Shown in pieces: positions 35,701-42,864 of a stretch of 43,014 nt of DNA (position 1 is its first letter; each line of letters opens with the position of its first letter). The stretch covers positions 1-43,014 of the forward strand of contig JAICGJ010000026.1 of the NCBI GenBank assembly GCA_025923195.1, read 5' to 3'. The stretch comes from Chryseolinea sp. (GTDB taxonomy: Bacteria > Bacteroidota > Bacteroidia > Cytophagales > Cyclobacteriaceae). A program made the position numbers and the translations under genes. A model generated the notes under the pieces. It did not search any database and was not told the origin of the DNA. It saw nothing but the letters and a program-made list of their open reading frames with translations.

Positions 35701-36421
35701 CACTCTTTACCTCGCCGGATTCGATGTCAAAGATGTGCACATGACCGACCTGGTATCTGGTCGCGAAGACTTATCGGATGTCAACATGATTGTGTTTGTC
35801 GGAGGATTCTCTAACTCAGATGTACTGGGTTCTGCGAAAGGTTGGGCGGGAGCATTTCTTTACAATTCAAAAGCCAAGCAATCGCTCGCAAATTTTTACA
35901 AAAGAAAAGACACTTTGAGTCTTGGCGTATGTAATGGGTGTCAGCTCATGATGGAACTTGGTCTCGTGTATCCGGAGTGGCAGGATCATCCAAGGATGAA
36001 TCATAACGGTTCAGAAAAATTTGAATCGACATTTGTGAACGTAACGATACCTGTCAGCAATTCAGTTTTATTGAGTTCTATGGCGGGGTCGCGCCTAGGC
36101 ATTTGGGTGGCACATGGCGAAGGGCGGTTTGCCTTACCGTCTGACAAATCCTTTTTTCAGGTAGCGGCCGAATTTTCTTATCCTGAATATCCGGGAAATC
36201 CAAATGATTCTGATTTCGCAGTGGCCGCGCTTTGTTCCAAAGACGGAAGACATCTGGCAATTATGCCACACCTTGAAAGATCGCTTTTCCCTTGGAATTG
36301 GGCCTATTATCCTTCCGATCGAATGACCGATGAAATATCTCCCTGGATAGAACCGTTTGTCAACGCCAGAGAGTGGATTAAAAAACATTTTCAGAATGTC
36401 CAACAAAAGGTTAACCCCTAG
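32705..36421 (+). CDS. purL: Phosphoribosylformylglycinamidine synthase (single-chain PurL)
   Basis: A 1238-residue single-chain FGAM synthase. It has an N-terminal PurS-like domain, then the linker with [21 protein letters not shown], two AIRS-type synthetase halves ([66 protein letters not shown]) and a C-terminal class I glutaminase with nucleophile Cys1076 in [14 protein letters not shown]. The terminal motif reads [11 protein letters not shown], with Leu where PHPER is common. It converts FGAR, glutamine and ATP to FGAM in purine synthesis. This long form is usual in Bacteroidota and Proteobacteria, in contrast to the split PurS/Q/L. Confidence 0.97.
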   Translation: [1238 protein letters not shown]

Positions 36422-36479
36422 TGTTGGACCGAACGTCGAATAACCCTATATTCATCCTCAAGTTAAACGCGTTCGGACT

Positions 36480-37055
36480 ATGAAGAAGATTTACCCTGCC
36501 ATTATTACCCTCATTTTATTTGCCTCTTGCCTGGGCTATAAGGAATTGCCAGTGGAGTATGACTACAGCTACAAGGGCAACTTCAAGAAATATCGAACGT
36601 TCGATATAATGAAGCCAGCAGGTCCAGCCGACTCGACGATGACTAATGAAGTTATTGAGAAGTCCATCGTTGCCCGAATGAAATTTCTAGGTTACAGACA
36701 AAATTCCAATAAGCCTCACTTGATTATTGGTTTCAAAATGTTCGGCGACAGTCTGAAATTCAATGGATACATTCAGCCTGAGATTGAGGATTGGGTAAAA
36801 AATCAAACCGAGGACATCGAGTACGACCCTCAGAAATTTTATTTGAACCAGGGGACGCTGCTGATCCAATTCTACGACCGTCGTCAGAACAGGTCGATCT
36901 GGCAGGGTTATGCCACAACTCAATACGGTTCAATCGATTTCCAAAACAGCCGCCACCTCCGTAATGCTGTTATTTCCATCCTGGATAAATACCGCTTCTG
37001 GGCAGAAGGATTCATGGATGGCGCAACCGCCACAGCTGACGAAAAAGACCTCTAA
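36480..37055 (+). CDS. DUF4136-type lipoprotein
   Basis: A 191-residue lipoprotein (lipobox FASC, Cys17). It resembles DUF4136 proteins: YDYSYKGNFKKYRTFDIM, then VIEKSIVARMKFLGYRQNSNKPHLIIGF, QGTLLIQFYDRRQNRSIWQGYAT and a final helix RNAVISILDKY. The family sits in the envelope and has no known reaction. The gene lies 58 bases after purL and could be cotranscribed, though the functions are not related. Confidence 0.85.
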   Translation: MKKIYPAIITLILFASCLGYKELPVEYDYSYKGNFKKYRTFDIMKPAGPADSTMTNEVIEKSIVARMKFLGYRQNSNKPHLIIGFKMFGDSLKFNGYIQPEIEDWVKNQTEDIEYDPQKFYLNQGTLLIQFYDRRQNRSIWQGYATTQYGSIDFQNSRHLRNAVISILDKYRFWAEGFMDGATATADEKDL

Positions 37056-37093
37056 AAGTTCATCCGGGGGTTAAAGTTTCTAAAAAATAGTTC

Positions 37094-37101
37094 TACATTT
37101 G
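37094..37101 (+). promoter_or_regulatory. Candidate -7 box (TACATTTG) for tRNA-Gln
   Basis: TACATTTG fits the Bacteroidota TAnnTTTG element. The -33 TTTG box is not well formed (only GTTAAAG/GTTTC are nearby). It lies 40 bases before the tRNA. Confidence 0.45.
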
Positions 37102-37116
37102 CATCCCAAATTAGGG

Positions 37117-37142
37117 GTCCCTGGAGTATTACGGGACTTTTT
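37117..37142 (+). other. Hairpin plus T-run in the tRNA-Gln leader
   Basis: GTCCC (37117-37121) and GGGAC (37133-37137) can pair and are followed by TTTTT (37138-37142), so the tRNA leader ends in a terminator-like structure directly at the mature 5' end. It may mark RNase P processing or be a chance 5-bp stem. Confidence 0.35.
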
Positions 37143-37217
37143 GTCCGATGGTGTAACTGGCAACACGCCTGATTTTGATTCAGGAAAGTCCAGGTTCGAG
37201 CCCTGGTCGGACAACCA
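37142..37217 (+). tRNA. tRNA-Gln (anticodon TTG), CCA encoded
   Basis: A complete cloverleaf. Acceptor TGTCCGA pairs with TCGGACA, the D stem is GTGT/ACAC, the anticodon stem is CCTGA/TCAGG around the loop TTTTGAT (anticodon TTG), and the T arm is CCAGG-TTCGAGC-CCTGG. The discriminator A is at 37214 and the CCA end is encoded at 37215-37217. It precedes the prs-rplY-pth cluster. Confidence 0.97.
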
Positions 37218-37224
37218 AAGTTCA

Positions 37225-37250
37225 AGAATCCCGATAACTATCGGGATTCT
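37225..37250 (+). terminator. Hairpin after tRNA-Gln
   Basis: AGAATCCCGAT-AACT-ATCGGGATTCT, an 11-bp perfect stem with a 4-base loop, 8 bases after the tRNA CCA. The following bases (GTGTTAAAAA) are not U-rich on the plus strand, but on the minus strand a T-run follows. It is a probable end signal for the tRNA transcript or a 3' processing structure. Confidence 0.6.
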
Positions 37251-37337
37251 GTGTTAAAAATTGATTGCTGACCAACAGTAAAGGACTTCCTGAAGGGGGT
37301 TTAAAGTCTGACAGGTCACAAATGTGGAATAAACACC

Positions 37338-38267
37338 ATGGCTGTTAAAATTTTCAGCGGCAGAGCAACCATCTATCTCTCAGAAAAGATAGCTAACGCC
37401 TACGGCGAGACTCTGGGCGAAGTAGACTATCAACAATTTAGCGATGGCGAGATGTCGCCGTTTATTGCTGAATCAGTGAGAGGGCATGAGGTTTTTCTTA
37501 TTCAGTCAACCTTTGCACCATCAGATAATCTGATGGAATTATTGCTGATGATCGATGCGGCAAAGCGCGCGAGCGCGTCCAGCATCAACGTGGTGATCCC
37601 TTACTTTGGTTACGCACGCCAAGATCGAAAAGACCGGCCCCGCGTGGCCATAGCGGCTAAACTTATTGCCAATCTTATTTCAGCCGCAGGGGCGACCCGG
37701 ATAATGGCCTGCGACTTACATGCAGATCAGATTCAAGGTTTTTTTGACATCCCAGTAGATCACCTTGATGGATCCTACATTTTTGTTCCTTACCTCAAAT
37801 CTTTGAAGCTCGACGACATCATGTTTGCTTCACCTGACGTTGGCGGTATCAAGCGTGCCCGCAGCTTTGCAAAATTCTTTAATGCAGAGCTGGCAGTGTG
37901 TGACAAATACAGAAAGGAAGCCAACAAAGTAAGTTCGATGCGCCTCATCGGTGAGGTTGAAGGCAAGGACGTAGTGCTTGTTGATGACCTGGTTGACACG
38001 GCGGGAACAATCTGCAAGGCCGCTGTCTTGCTGAAGGAGAAAGGCGCCAAATCAGTCCGGGCTGTGTGTACCCATCCCGTGCTATCTGGAAAGGCATACG
38101 AGAATATCGAAAGTTCAGTTCTTGAAGAGCTTGCAGTTGCCGACACGATTCCTTTGAAACAGCCTAGCAGCAAAATTAAAGTGCTTACAGTTTCCAACCT
38201 GTACGCCAAGGCAATACGCAAAATTCACGACAACGAATCCATCAGTTCGTTATTCATTAAACTTTGA
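37338..38267 (+). CDS. prs: Ribose-phosphate pyrophosphokinase
   Basis: A 309-residue PRPP synthase. Characteristic blocks are FSDGEMSPFIAESVRG, PYFGYARQDRKDRPRVAIAAK (ATP site), DLHADQIQGFFDIPVDHL, ASPDVGG, and the PRPP loop VVLVDDLVDTAGT, followed by a C-terminal ADRRKIHDNESISSLF-type end (here AIRKIHDNESISSLF). It makes PRPP from ribose 5-phosphate and ATP for purine, pyrimidine and NAD synthesis. It is the first gene of prs-rplY, 30 bases before rplY. Confidence 0.97.
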   Translation: MAVKIFSGRATIYLSEKIANAYGETLGEVDYQQFSDGEMSPFIAESVRGHEVFLIQSTFAPSDNLMELLLMIDAAKRASASSINVVIPYFGYARQDRKDRPRVAIAAKLIANLISAAGATRIMACDLHADQIQGFFDIPVDHLDGSYIFVPYLKSLKLDDIMFASPDVGGIKRARSFAKFFNAELAVCDKYRKEANKVSSMRLIGEVEGKDVVLVDDLVDTAGTICKAAVLLKEKGAKSVRAVCTHPVLSGKAYENIESSVLEELAVADTIPLKQPSSKIKVLTVSNLYAKAIRKIHDNESISSLFIKL

Positions 38268-38297
38268 CGTGTAAAAATTTAACTAACAATAATAATT

Positions 38298-38984
38298 ATG
38301 AAAACCATTGAGATTATAGGGTATCGAAGAGCAAATCTCGGGAAAACCGGATCACAAAAACTGCGCGATGAAGGACTCGTTCCTTGTGTGCTTTATGGAG
38401 GCGCTGACCAAATTCACTTTTATGCGCCCATGATTCTTTTCAGAGAATTGGTTTACACCAATGAAGCACACTTTGTTCACTTGAACGTTGAAGGAGAAGA
38501 ATGCCAGGCCATTCTCCAGGAAATTCAATTCCACCCCGTCAGTGAAGTGATCTTGCATGCAGATTTTTTAAGAGTTATAGAAAACAGAAAGGTCAAAATG
38601 AATATTCCCGCCCGGTTGGTTGGCCAGGCTCCTGGCGTAGCCAAAGGCGGAGCTTTGGTTCAGAAAAGGTCTACACTCAAAGTATATGCATTCCCTAAGG
38701 ACATGCCTGATCACATTGATGTGGACGTTACCGCTCTTGATTTCCATCATGCTATAAAAGTCGGCGACATCAAAGTTGCCAACCTTGAATTCATCGACCC
38801 AAAACAAGCTTCCGTTGCTGTGGTAGAAGTACCTCGCGCTGCGAAGATGGCTGCTGAAGATGCTGCCGCCGCAGCTGCTGCTCCGGCTGAAGCCGCTGCC
38901 GCACCCGCTGCCGGTGCACCTGCTGCTGCAGGAGCTGAACCGAAGAAAGCTGAAGCACCAAAGAAAGAAGAAGGTAAAAAGTAA
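38298..38984 (+). CDS. rplY: 50S ribosomal protein L25/general stress protein Ctc
   Basis: A 228-residue L25 of the long TL5/CTC type. The N-terminal 5S-rRNA-binding barrel has LGKTGSQKLRDEGLVPCVLYGG and QAILQEIQFHPVSEVILHADFLRV. The second domain has RLVGQAPGVAKGGALVQKRSTLKV and LDFHHAIKVGDI. From about residue 180 the protein ends in an Ala/Pro-rich stretch and then a Lys/Glu tail (EPKKAEAPKKEEGKK). The tail is typical of Bacteroidota homologues and probably disordered. A terminator follows. The cluster with prs and pth is conserved in the phylum. Confidence 0.96.
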   Translation: MKTIEIIGYRRANLGKTGSQKLRDEGLVPCVLYGGADQIHFYAPMILFRELVYTNEAHFVHLNVEGEECQAILQEIQFHPVSEVILHADFLRVIENRKVKMNIPARLVGQAPGVAKGGALVQKRSTLKVYAFPKDMPDHIDVDVTALDFHHAIKVGDIKVANLEFIDPKQASVAVVEVPRAAKMAAEDAAAAAAAPAEAAAAPAAGAPAAAGAEPKKAEAPKKEEGKK

Positions 38985-39006
38985 TCGTAGCAAAGAACCG
39001 ACACCA

Positions 39007-39038
39007 AAATTCCCCCAGGCTTATGTCGGGGGATTTTT
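39007..39038 (+). terminator. Intrinsic terminator after rplY
   Basis: TCCCCC (39011-39016) pairs with GGGGGA (39028-39033), with A/T pairs extending the base of the stem, followed by TTTTTG. It starts about 25 bases after the rplY stop. Confidence 0.8.
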
Positions 39039-39050
39039 GTTTCTCCAAGA

Positions 39051-39186
39051 AGTGTTCGAGTGTTGAAGTGCGAGGTGTTGAAGTTGTGCTAAATATCCGG
39101 GTACGGCATTCTCACAAAAAGGCACGCTTTGAAATCTGGCGAACTCCAACACTTCGACACTTCAAGACTTCAACACTTCAACACTT
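39051..39186 (+). repeat. Octamer arms (AGTGTTGA / CAACACTT) around a spacer before pth
   Basis: The left arm at 39051-39083 has AGTGTTCG, AGTGTTGA, AGTGCGAG and GTGTTGAAG. The right arm at 39147-39186 has five octamers: CAACACTT, CGACACTT, CAAGACTT, CAACACTT, CAACACTT. The right arm is in the opposite sense and ends 2 bases before the pth ATG. The 63-bp spacer is ordinary sequence. The plan is the same as in heptamer arrays A-D, with an 8-base unit. Confidence 0.8.
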
Positions 39187-39188
39187 AA

Positions 39189-39749
39189 ATGAAATACCTG
39201 ATCGCAGGACTCGGAAATCCAGGACCCAAGTACGAATTGACCCGACACAATGTTGGTTTTCTGGTATTGGATCAGTTGGCTGACAAAGGTGGGGCTGCAT
39301 TCGAAATTGACCGACATGCAGAGAAAGCTGAATTCAGGCATAAAGGCAGATTCATTCATCTGATTAAACCTACAACATTCATGAACCTCAGCGGTAAGGC
39401 TATTGCTTACTGGCTACAGGAACTAAAAATTGAAAGGGAAAATCTGCTGGTGATCGTGGATGATATCGCCCTACCCTTTGGAAGCCTGCGTTTAAGAACG
39501 AAGGGAAGTTCGGCGGGACACAATGGATTAAAAAATATAGAACTGGTGCTGGCCGGCCAAAATTATTCACGCCTGAGGTTTGGCGTGGGAGATGAATTTC
39601 ACAAGGGTCAACAAATCGATTACGTACTGAGCAATTTTACACAAGAGGAATTTGATTTACTGCCGCCGATCATTGCCAAAGCAAACGATATGATACTTTC
39701 CTTTTGCACCATAGGTGCAGAACGGACGATGAATCATTATAACGATTGA
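39189..39749 (+). CDS. pth: Peptidyl-tRNA hydrolase
   Basis: A 186-residue bacterial Pth. It opens with [24 protein letters not shown] (Asn10 and catalytic His20), then [43 protein letters not shown] and [10 protein letters not shown]. It frees tRNA from prematurely released peptidyl-tRNA. The ATG follows the octamer array by two bases, so its ribosome-binding region is repeat sequence. It follows prs-rplY but has its own upstream terminator, so it must be read through or separately transcribed. Confidence 0.96.
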   Translation: MKYLIAGLGNPGPKYELTRHNVGFLVLDQLADKGGAAFEIDRHAEKAEFRHKGRFIHLIKPTTFMNLSGKAIAYWLQELKIERENLLVIVDDIALPFGSLRLRTKGSSAGHNGLKNIELVLAGQNYSRLRFGVGDEFHKGQQIDYVLSNFTQEEFDLLPPIIAKANDMILSFCTIGAERTMNHYND

Positions 39750-39762
39750 TGGTGCTACTGCC

Positions 39763-40215
39763 TTAGATCTTATCAAAAGTGAGCAAATCAGTGCCACCAT
39801 TACCTCCGCTGATATGTCTTAGCTCAATTCTAGTATTGCTTATCGCTATGATCTCCCAATCTTCGGTGAGCTCGGAAAGGACAGGCGAGGAAACAAAGGA
39901 AATTTCGAAATCGATGTCTTCATAATCGTCGACGCCGTCGTTGCTATCACTATCCTCCGTTGCAGCCCAGGAACCTGTTAAAGATGTTGGTCCATCTGTG
40001 GCTATTAAAGCGCCTGATGGCTGAAACTGAAATATATATTCCGCAAAATCTGCCGTTTCATCCTTGTCGCTGTCCAGGAAGTACGATATACGCCACCTGC
40101 CGACGGTAACGATATCCTGCACTTCATCAATCTTAGTGTTTCTATCGGGATCCGGATCGTCTCCACAACCCACGATTAAAAAAAATAACGCAAACAAGGA
40201 CGCCAGCTTTTTCAT
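39763..40215 (-). CDS. Small lipoprotein, lipocalin-like layout
   Basis: A 150-residue lipoprotein (lipobox IVGC, Cys17). The mature part starts with an acidic linker, then ITVGRW-type sequence (VTVGRWRISYFLDSDKDETADF), YIFQFQPSGALIAT, LTGSWAATEDSD and a C-terminal WEIIAISNTRIELRHISGG. This alternation of W-x-I-x-Y-F and W-x-I/I-E-L strands resembles lipocalin-like Bacteroidota lipoproteins. An acidic insert (DSNDGVDDYEDID) may bind calcium. The frame is open to 40242, but the signal peptide starts at the ATG at 40213-40215. It is convergent with pth, with 13 bases between the ends. Confidence 0.8.
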   Translation of the reverse strand: MKKLASLFALFFLIVGCGDDPDPDRNTKIDEVQDIVTVGRWRISYFLDSDKDETADFAEYIFQFQPSGALIATDGPTSLTGSWAATEDSDSNDGVDDYEDIDFEISFVSSPVLSELTEDWEIIAISNTRIELRHISGGNGGTDLLTFDKI

Positions 40216-40379
40216 ATTCTTCTTCCATTGTATAAACAACAATTACGTCATAATGATTTGAAAGAGAAGCTGATTTTTTGAAATTTCTTGATCGAAATAA
40301 AAAGTATTGAATTTTCCAACGCCGATCATCAATGGGCTCTTAAAATTTAAAAGGATTGAGGCTGGCAATTGACACGCTT

Positions 40380-40410
40380 TTTGCCAAGAGGCCGCGTTCT
40401 GTTATCTTGG
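40380..40410 (+). promoter_or_regulatory. Candidate Bacteroidota promoter of the 40425 operon
   Basis: TTTG at 40380-40383, a 19-bp spacer, then TATCTTGG at 40403-40410, close to the TTTG-N19-TAnnTTTG consensus. It would give a very short leader before the ATG at 40425. Confidence 0.45.
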
Positions 40411-40424
40411 TATAACCCTCACCC

Positions 40425-41111
40425 ATGACACCCTTACCCGTCTACATCGCCGTAGTCTTCATACTTACCACGATCCTCACAGTCTTTATTTTCTACAAAG
40501 CCACAAGGAATTCAACCATCACCATAATCGTTCTATTGATCTTGCTAGTCATTCAGTCGCTAATCGGGCTTAGCGGATTTTATACGACAACTGATACTGT
40601 GCCTCCACGCTTCCTGCTATTGATCGGTCCTTCATTGCTTTTGATTATCATCCTCTTTTTGACGAATTGGGGTAAGGCGTACCTGGATAGTCTCGACCTC
40701 AAGACGCTGACGATTTTGCACTCGATCAGGGTACCGGTGGAAATCGTGCTTTTATGGCTTTTTATTCATAAGGCAATACCAGAGCTGATGACATTTGAAG
40801 GTCGAAACTTTGACATCTTATCCGGTCTAACATCACCATTCATTTATTACTTTGGTTTTGTCAAGAAGAAGTTAAACAGTGTGGCAATTCTAGCGTGGAA
40901 TTTTATCTGCCTGGCGCTGTTAATAAACATAGTCGCCAATGCTATATTGTCCGTTCCGACAACTTTCCAAAAGTTTGCATTTGACCAACCCAACGTTGGC
41001 ATCCTGTATTTCCCTTTCAATTTGTTACCCGCATGTGTAGTGCCATTGGTTTTGCTGTCACATCTCGCTGCAATCCGGCAGCTGCTAAACAAAACAAAAA
41101 ATAGAATATGA
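40425..41111 (+). CDS. Multi-pass membrane protein of unknown function
   Basis: A 228-residue protein with six or seven hydrophobic segments (near 5-25, 32-52, 64-80, 100-118, 130-145, 152-175, 190-215). The recognisable central stretch LHSIRVPVEIVLLWLF with IPELMTFEGRNFDILSG is one I associate with conserved Bacteroidota membrane proteins without an assigned function. Its stop codon overlaps the next start in ATGA (41108-41111), so the two are translationally coupled. A promoter-like TTTG-N19-TATCTTGG lies just upstream. Confidence 0.82.
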   Translation: MTPLPVYIAVVFILTTILTVFIFYKATRNSTITIIVLLILLVIQSLIGLSGFYTTTDTVPPRFLLLIGPSLLLIIILFLTNWGKAYLDSLDLKTLTILHSIRVPVEIVLLWLFIHKAIPELMTFEGRNFDILSGLTSPFIYYFGFVKKKLNSVAILAWNFICLALLINIVANAILSVPTTFQKFAFDQPNVGILYFPFNLLPACVVPLVLLSHLAAIRQLLNKTKNRI

Positions 41112-41548
41112 AAAATCTATTTGCGATTGTTGTCGGGCTTTGGCTCGGCGCGTTCACTTTCACCTACTCACAAAGTGTAGAAGAAATTGAACAAGAGGTA
41201 AAACGACTCGATGTGGAGCATGCGAAAGCAGTATTGAGCGGAGATCTTGCGGCCATGGACAAATTTTGGACAGAAGATTTCATTGTGAATAACCCCTTCA
41301 ATGAAGTGGACCGGGCGGACCGGATAAGGGATGGCCGGCTATCCTTTTCATCGTTTCTGCGCGAAAGCGAAGCCATCAAAGTCCACGGCAACACGGCAAT
41401 CATTATGGGAAAGGAAACCGTTATACCCAAAGGAAAATCACCTGAGGCGGGTCGAACCATTTACCGGCGCTACACCAACATCTGGATGAAACGGGATGGG
41501 CAGTGGAGACTGGTAGCGCGGCACGCCAGTGTCATATGTGATCAATAA
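41108..41548 (+). CDS. Secreted NTF2-like (DUF4440/SnoaL-type) protein
   Basis: A 146-residue protein with a signal peptide (cleavage after TYSQ, about residue 22) and an NTF2-like fold: EEIEQEVKRLDVEHAKAVLSGDLAAMDKFWTEDFIVNNP, then a strand region IKVHGNTAIIMGKETV and the closing TNIWMKRDGQWRLVARHAS. The family includes isomerases and ligand-binding cone proteins; no activity can be inferred. It overlaps the upstream membrane gene by four bases. Confidence 0.88.
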   Translation: MKNLFAIVVGLWLGAFTFTYSQSVEEIEQEVKRLDVEHAKAVLSGDLAAMDKFWTEDFIVNNPFNEVDRADRIRDGRLSFSSFLRESEAIKVHGNTAIIMGKETVIPKGKSPEAGRTIYRRYTNIWMKRDGQWRLVARHASVICDQ

Positions 41549-41841
41549 GGTTACACTTTTAATTGTTCGCGTAGTCAATCCTGCATACATTTTAATCTCA
41601 AGGGTTGGTGATCTTGCGTGAGACAAAGCATCGCTCGTTCGCGTACGGTGTGATGGATTCATCAGGTACACCAAGTTCTTTGCAGGTGGATGGGTCAAGA
41701 CAAGAGCTGTATAATGTTCAAAGGACCTCCCCCAATTTACGGTAGTCAACCAAAGACAAAATTGAAATTTTTAGGCTCAATGTGAGCGTCGAACATAAAG
41801 TTATTACCTTAGAATTTCATTAACCTAAACACAGAGAAGTC
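41549..41841. other. 293-bp intergenic region
   Basis: Short complementary words are present (GCTCA...TGAGC near 41774-41785), but there is no T-tailed terminator, repeat array or convincing gene. A minus-strand frame runs through part of it, but most of its length is antisense to the DUF4440-like gene. Confidence 0.4.
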
Positions 41842-42288
41842 ATGATTAAGTACGCGCACACCAATATCATCACTGATGATTGGAAACGGCTCGCTGAATT
41901 TTACATTACCGTATTTGATTGCCAGCCGCTATACCCAGAGCGTGATCTCAGGGGAGAATGGCTGGACCGGGCGACGGCCATTAAAGATGCTAACCTAAAG
42001 GGAATTCACCTGAAACTGCCCGGGTACAGCGAATCCCTTCCTACTCTGGAAATTTTTCAGTACAACAAGAATGAAAACGGTCTTAAGCCGATGGCGAACC
42101 GGAAGGGCTATGGGCATATAGCATTTAGGGTGGATGATGTTCCCACTATGCTGAACCGGGTTCTGGAAAATGGCGGGAGTCGCATGGGTGAAGTGGTTGA
42201 AACCGAGGTTTCCGATCTTGGTACCCTTAGTTTTGTTTATGCCCGTGATATTGACGGTAATATCATAGAACTCCAAAACTGGAAGTAA
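41842..42288 (+). CDS. VOC-family (glyoxalase-fold) protein
   Basis: A 148-residue vicinal-oxygen-chelate protein. It has two beta-alpha-beta-beta-beta units with candidate metal ligands His6 (YAHTNIITDDW), Glu in PTLEIFQY, His in GYGHIAFRVDDV and Glu in GNIIELQNWK. It is similar in size to lactoylglutathione lyase-like and resistance-type VOC proteins. The substrate is unknown. It lies 30 bases upstream of the acetyltransferase, probably as one transcript. Confidence 0.9.
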   Translation: MIKYAHTNIITDDWKRLAEFYITVFDCQPLYPERDLRGEWLDRATAIKDANLKGIHLKLPGYSESLPTLEIFQYNKNENGLKPMANRKGYGHIAFRVDDVPTMLNRVLENGGSRMGEVVETEVSDLGTLSFVYARDIDGNIIELQNWK

Positions 42289-42318
42289 CCCTCTCAAGCT
42301 ATACAACGTACTGCCTGG

Positions 42319-42765
42319 ATGACGTTTAGAAAAGCGGAAAGAGCCGACCTCCCGGAAATAATTCAGATGCTTGCCGACGATCCGCTTGGATCGATTCGCG
42401 AGGATCTGCAGCATCCGGAAAAGTATGAGAAGGCATTCGAAATCATCCGCGATGATCCGAACCAGGAGTTGATGGTAGTTGAGAGCGATGATGGGCAAGT
42501 CGTGGGATCCTTTCACCTCACATTTATCCAATACCTTACACATCAGGGAAGCATACGCGCTCAAGTCGAATCCGTGCGCGTCAGAGAGGATGCGAGGGGC
42601 AAGAAGATCGGAGAAAAAATGTTTCAATGGATCTTTGATCGTGCGAAGGAGAAAGGCGCTCACCTGGTGCAACTCACCAGTGATAAAAAACGGGCCGATG
42701 CTATCCGGTTTTATCAAAAGCTTGGCTTTATTGACTCGCACGAGGGGTTTAAACGCCCGATTTGA
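42319..42765 (+). CDS. GNAT-family N-acetyltransferase
   Basis: A 148-residue GNAT protein. It starts MTFRKAERADLPEIIQML and has the motif A strand and acetyl-CoA loop AQVESVRVREDARGKKIGEKMF (Arg-Gly-x-x-x-Gly), then VQLTSDKKRADAIRFYQKLGF, the usual motif B ending. It acetylates an amine of a small molecule or protein that cannot be named here. It is the second gene after the VOC protein, without overlap. Confidence 0.92.
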   Translation: MTFRKAERADLPEIIQMLADDPLGSIREDLQHPEKYEKAFEIIRDDPNQELMVVESDDGQVVGSFHLTFIQYLTHQGSIRAQVESVRVREDARGKKIGEKMFQWIFDRAKEKGAHLVQLTSDKKRADAIRFYQKLGFIDSHEGFKRPI

Positions 42766-42864
42766 AAATGATTCACCTCGGAAATAGTTTCTCTATTTGT
42801 TGATCTGAGGGAAGGCAATGGCCTATTGTAAAGCTCGGCGATTCGATTTCACTCTATAATCAGA

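Noticed and set aside
36422-36479. Regulatory element between purL and the DUF4136 gene
   Set aside because: Only 58 bases without repeat, stem or promoter consensus.
38298-38984. Ala-rich tail of L25 as a frameshift artefact
   Set aside because: Such Ala/Lys/Glu tails are usual in Bacteroidota L25, and the frame ends in a normal stop followed by a terminator.
38747-39007. Minus-strand Ala-rich frame over the end of rplY
   Set aside because: Mirror of the low-complexity Ala/Pro/Lys tail of L25.
41438-41749. Minus-strand 103-residue frame after the DUF4440-like gene
   Set aside because: Much of it is antisense to the real gene, and the rest has composition without structure or a start signal.
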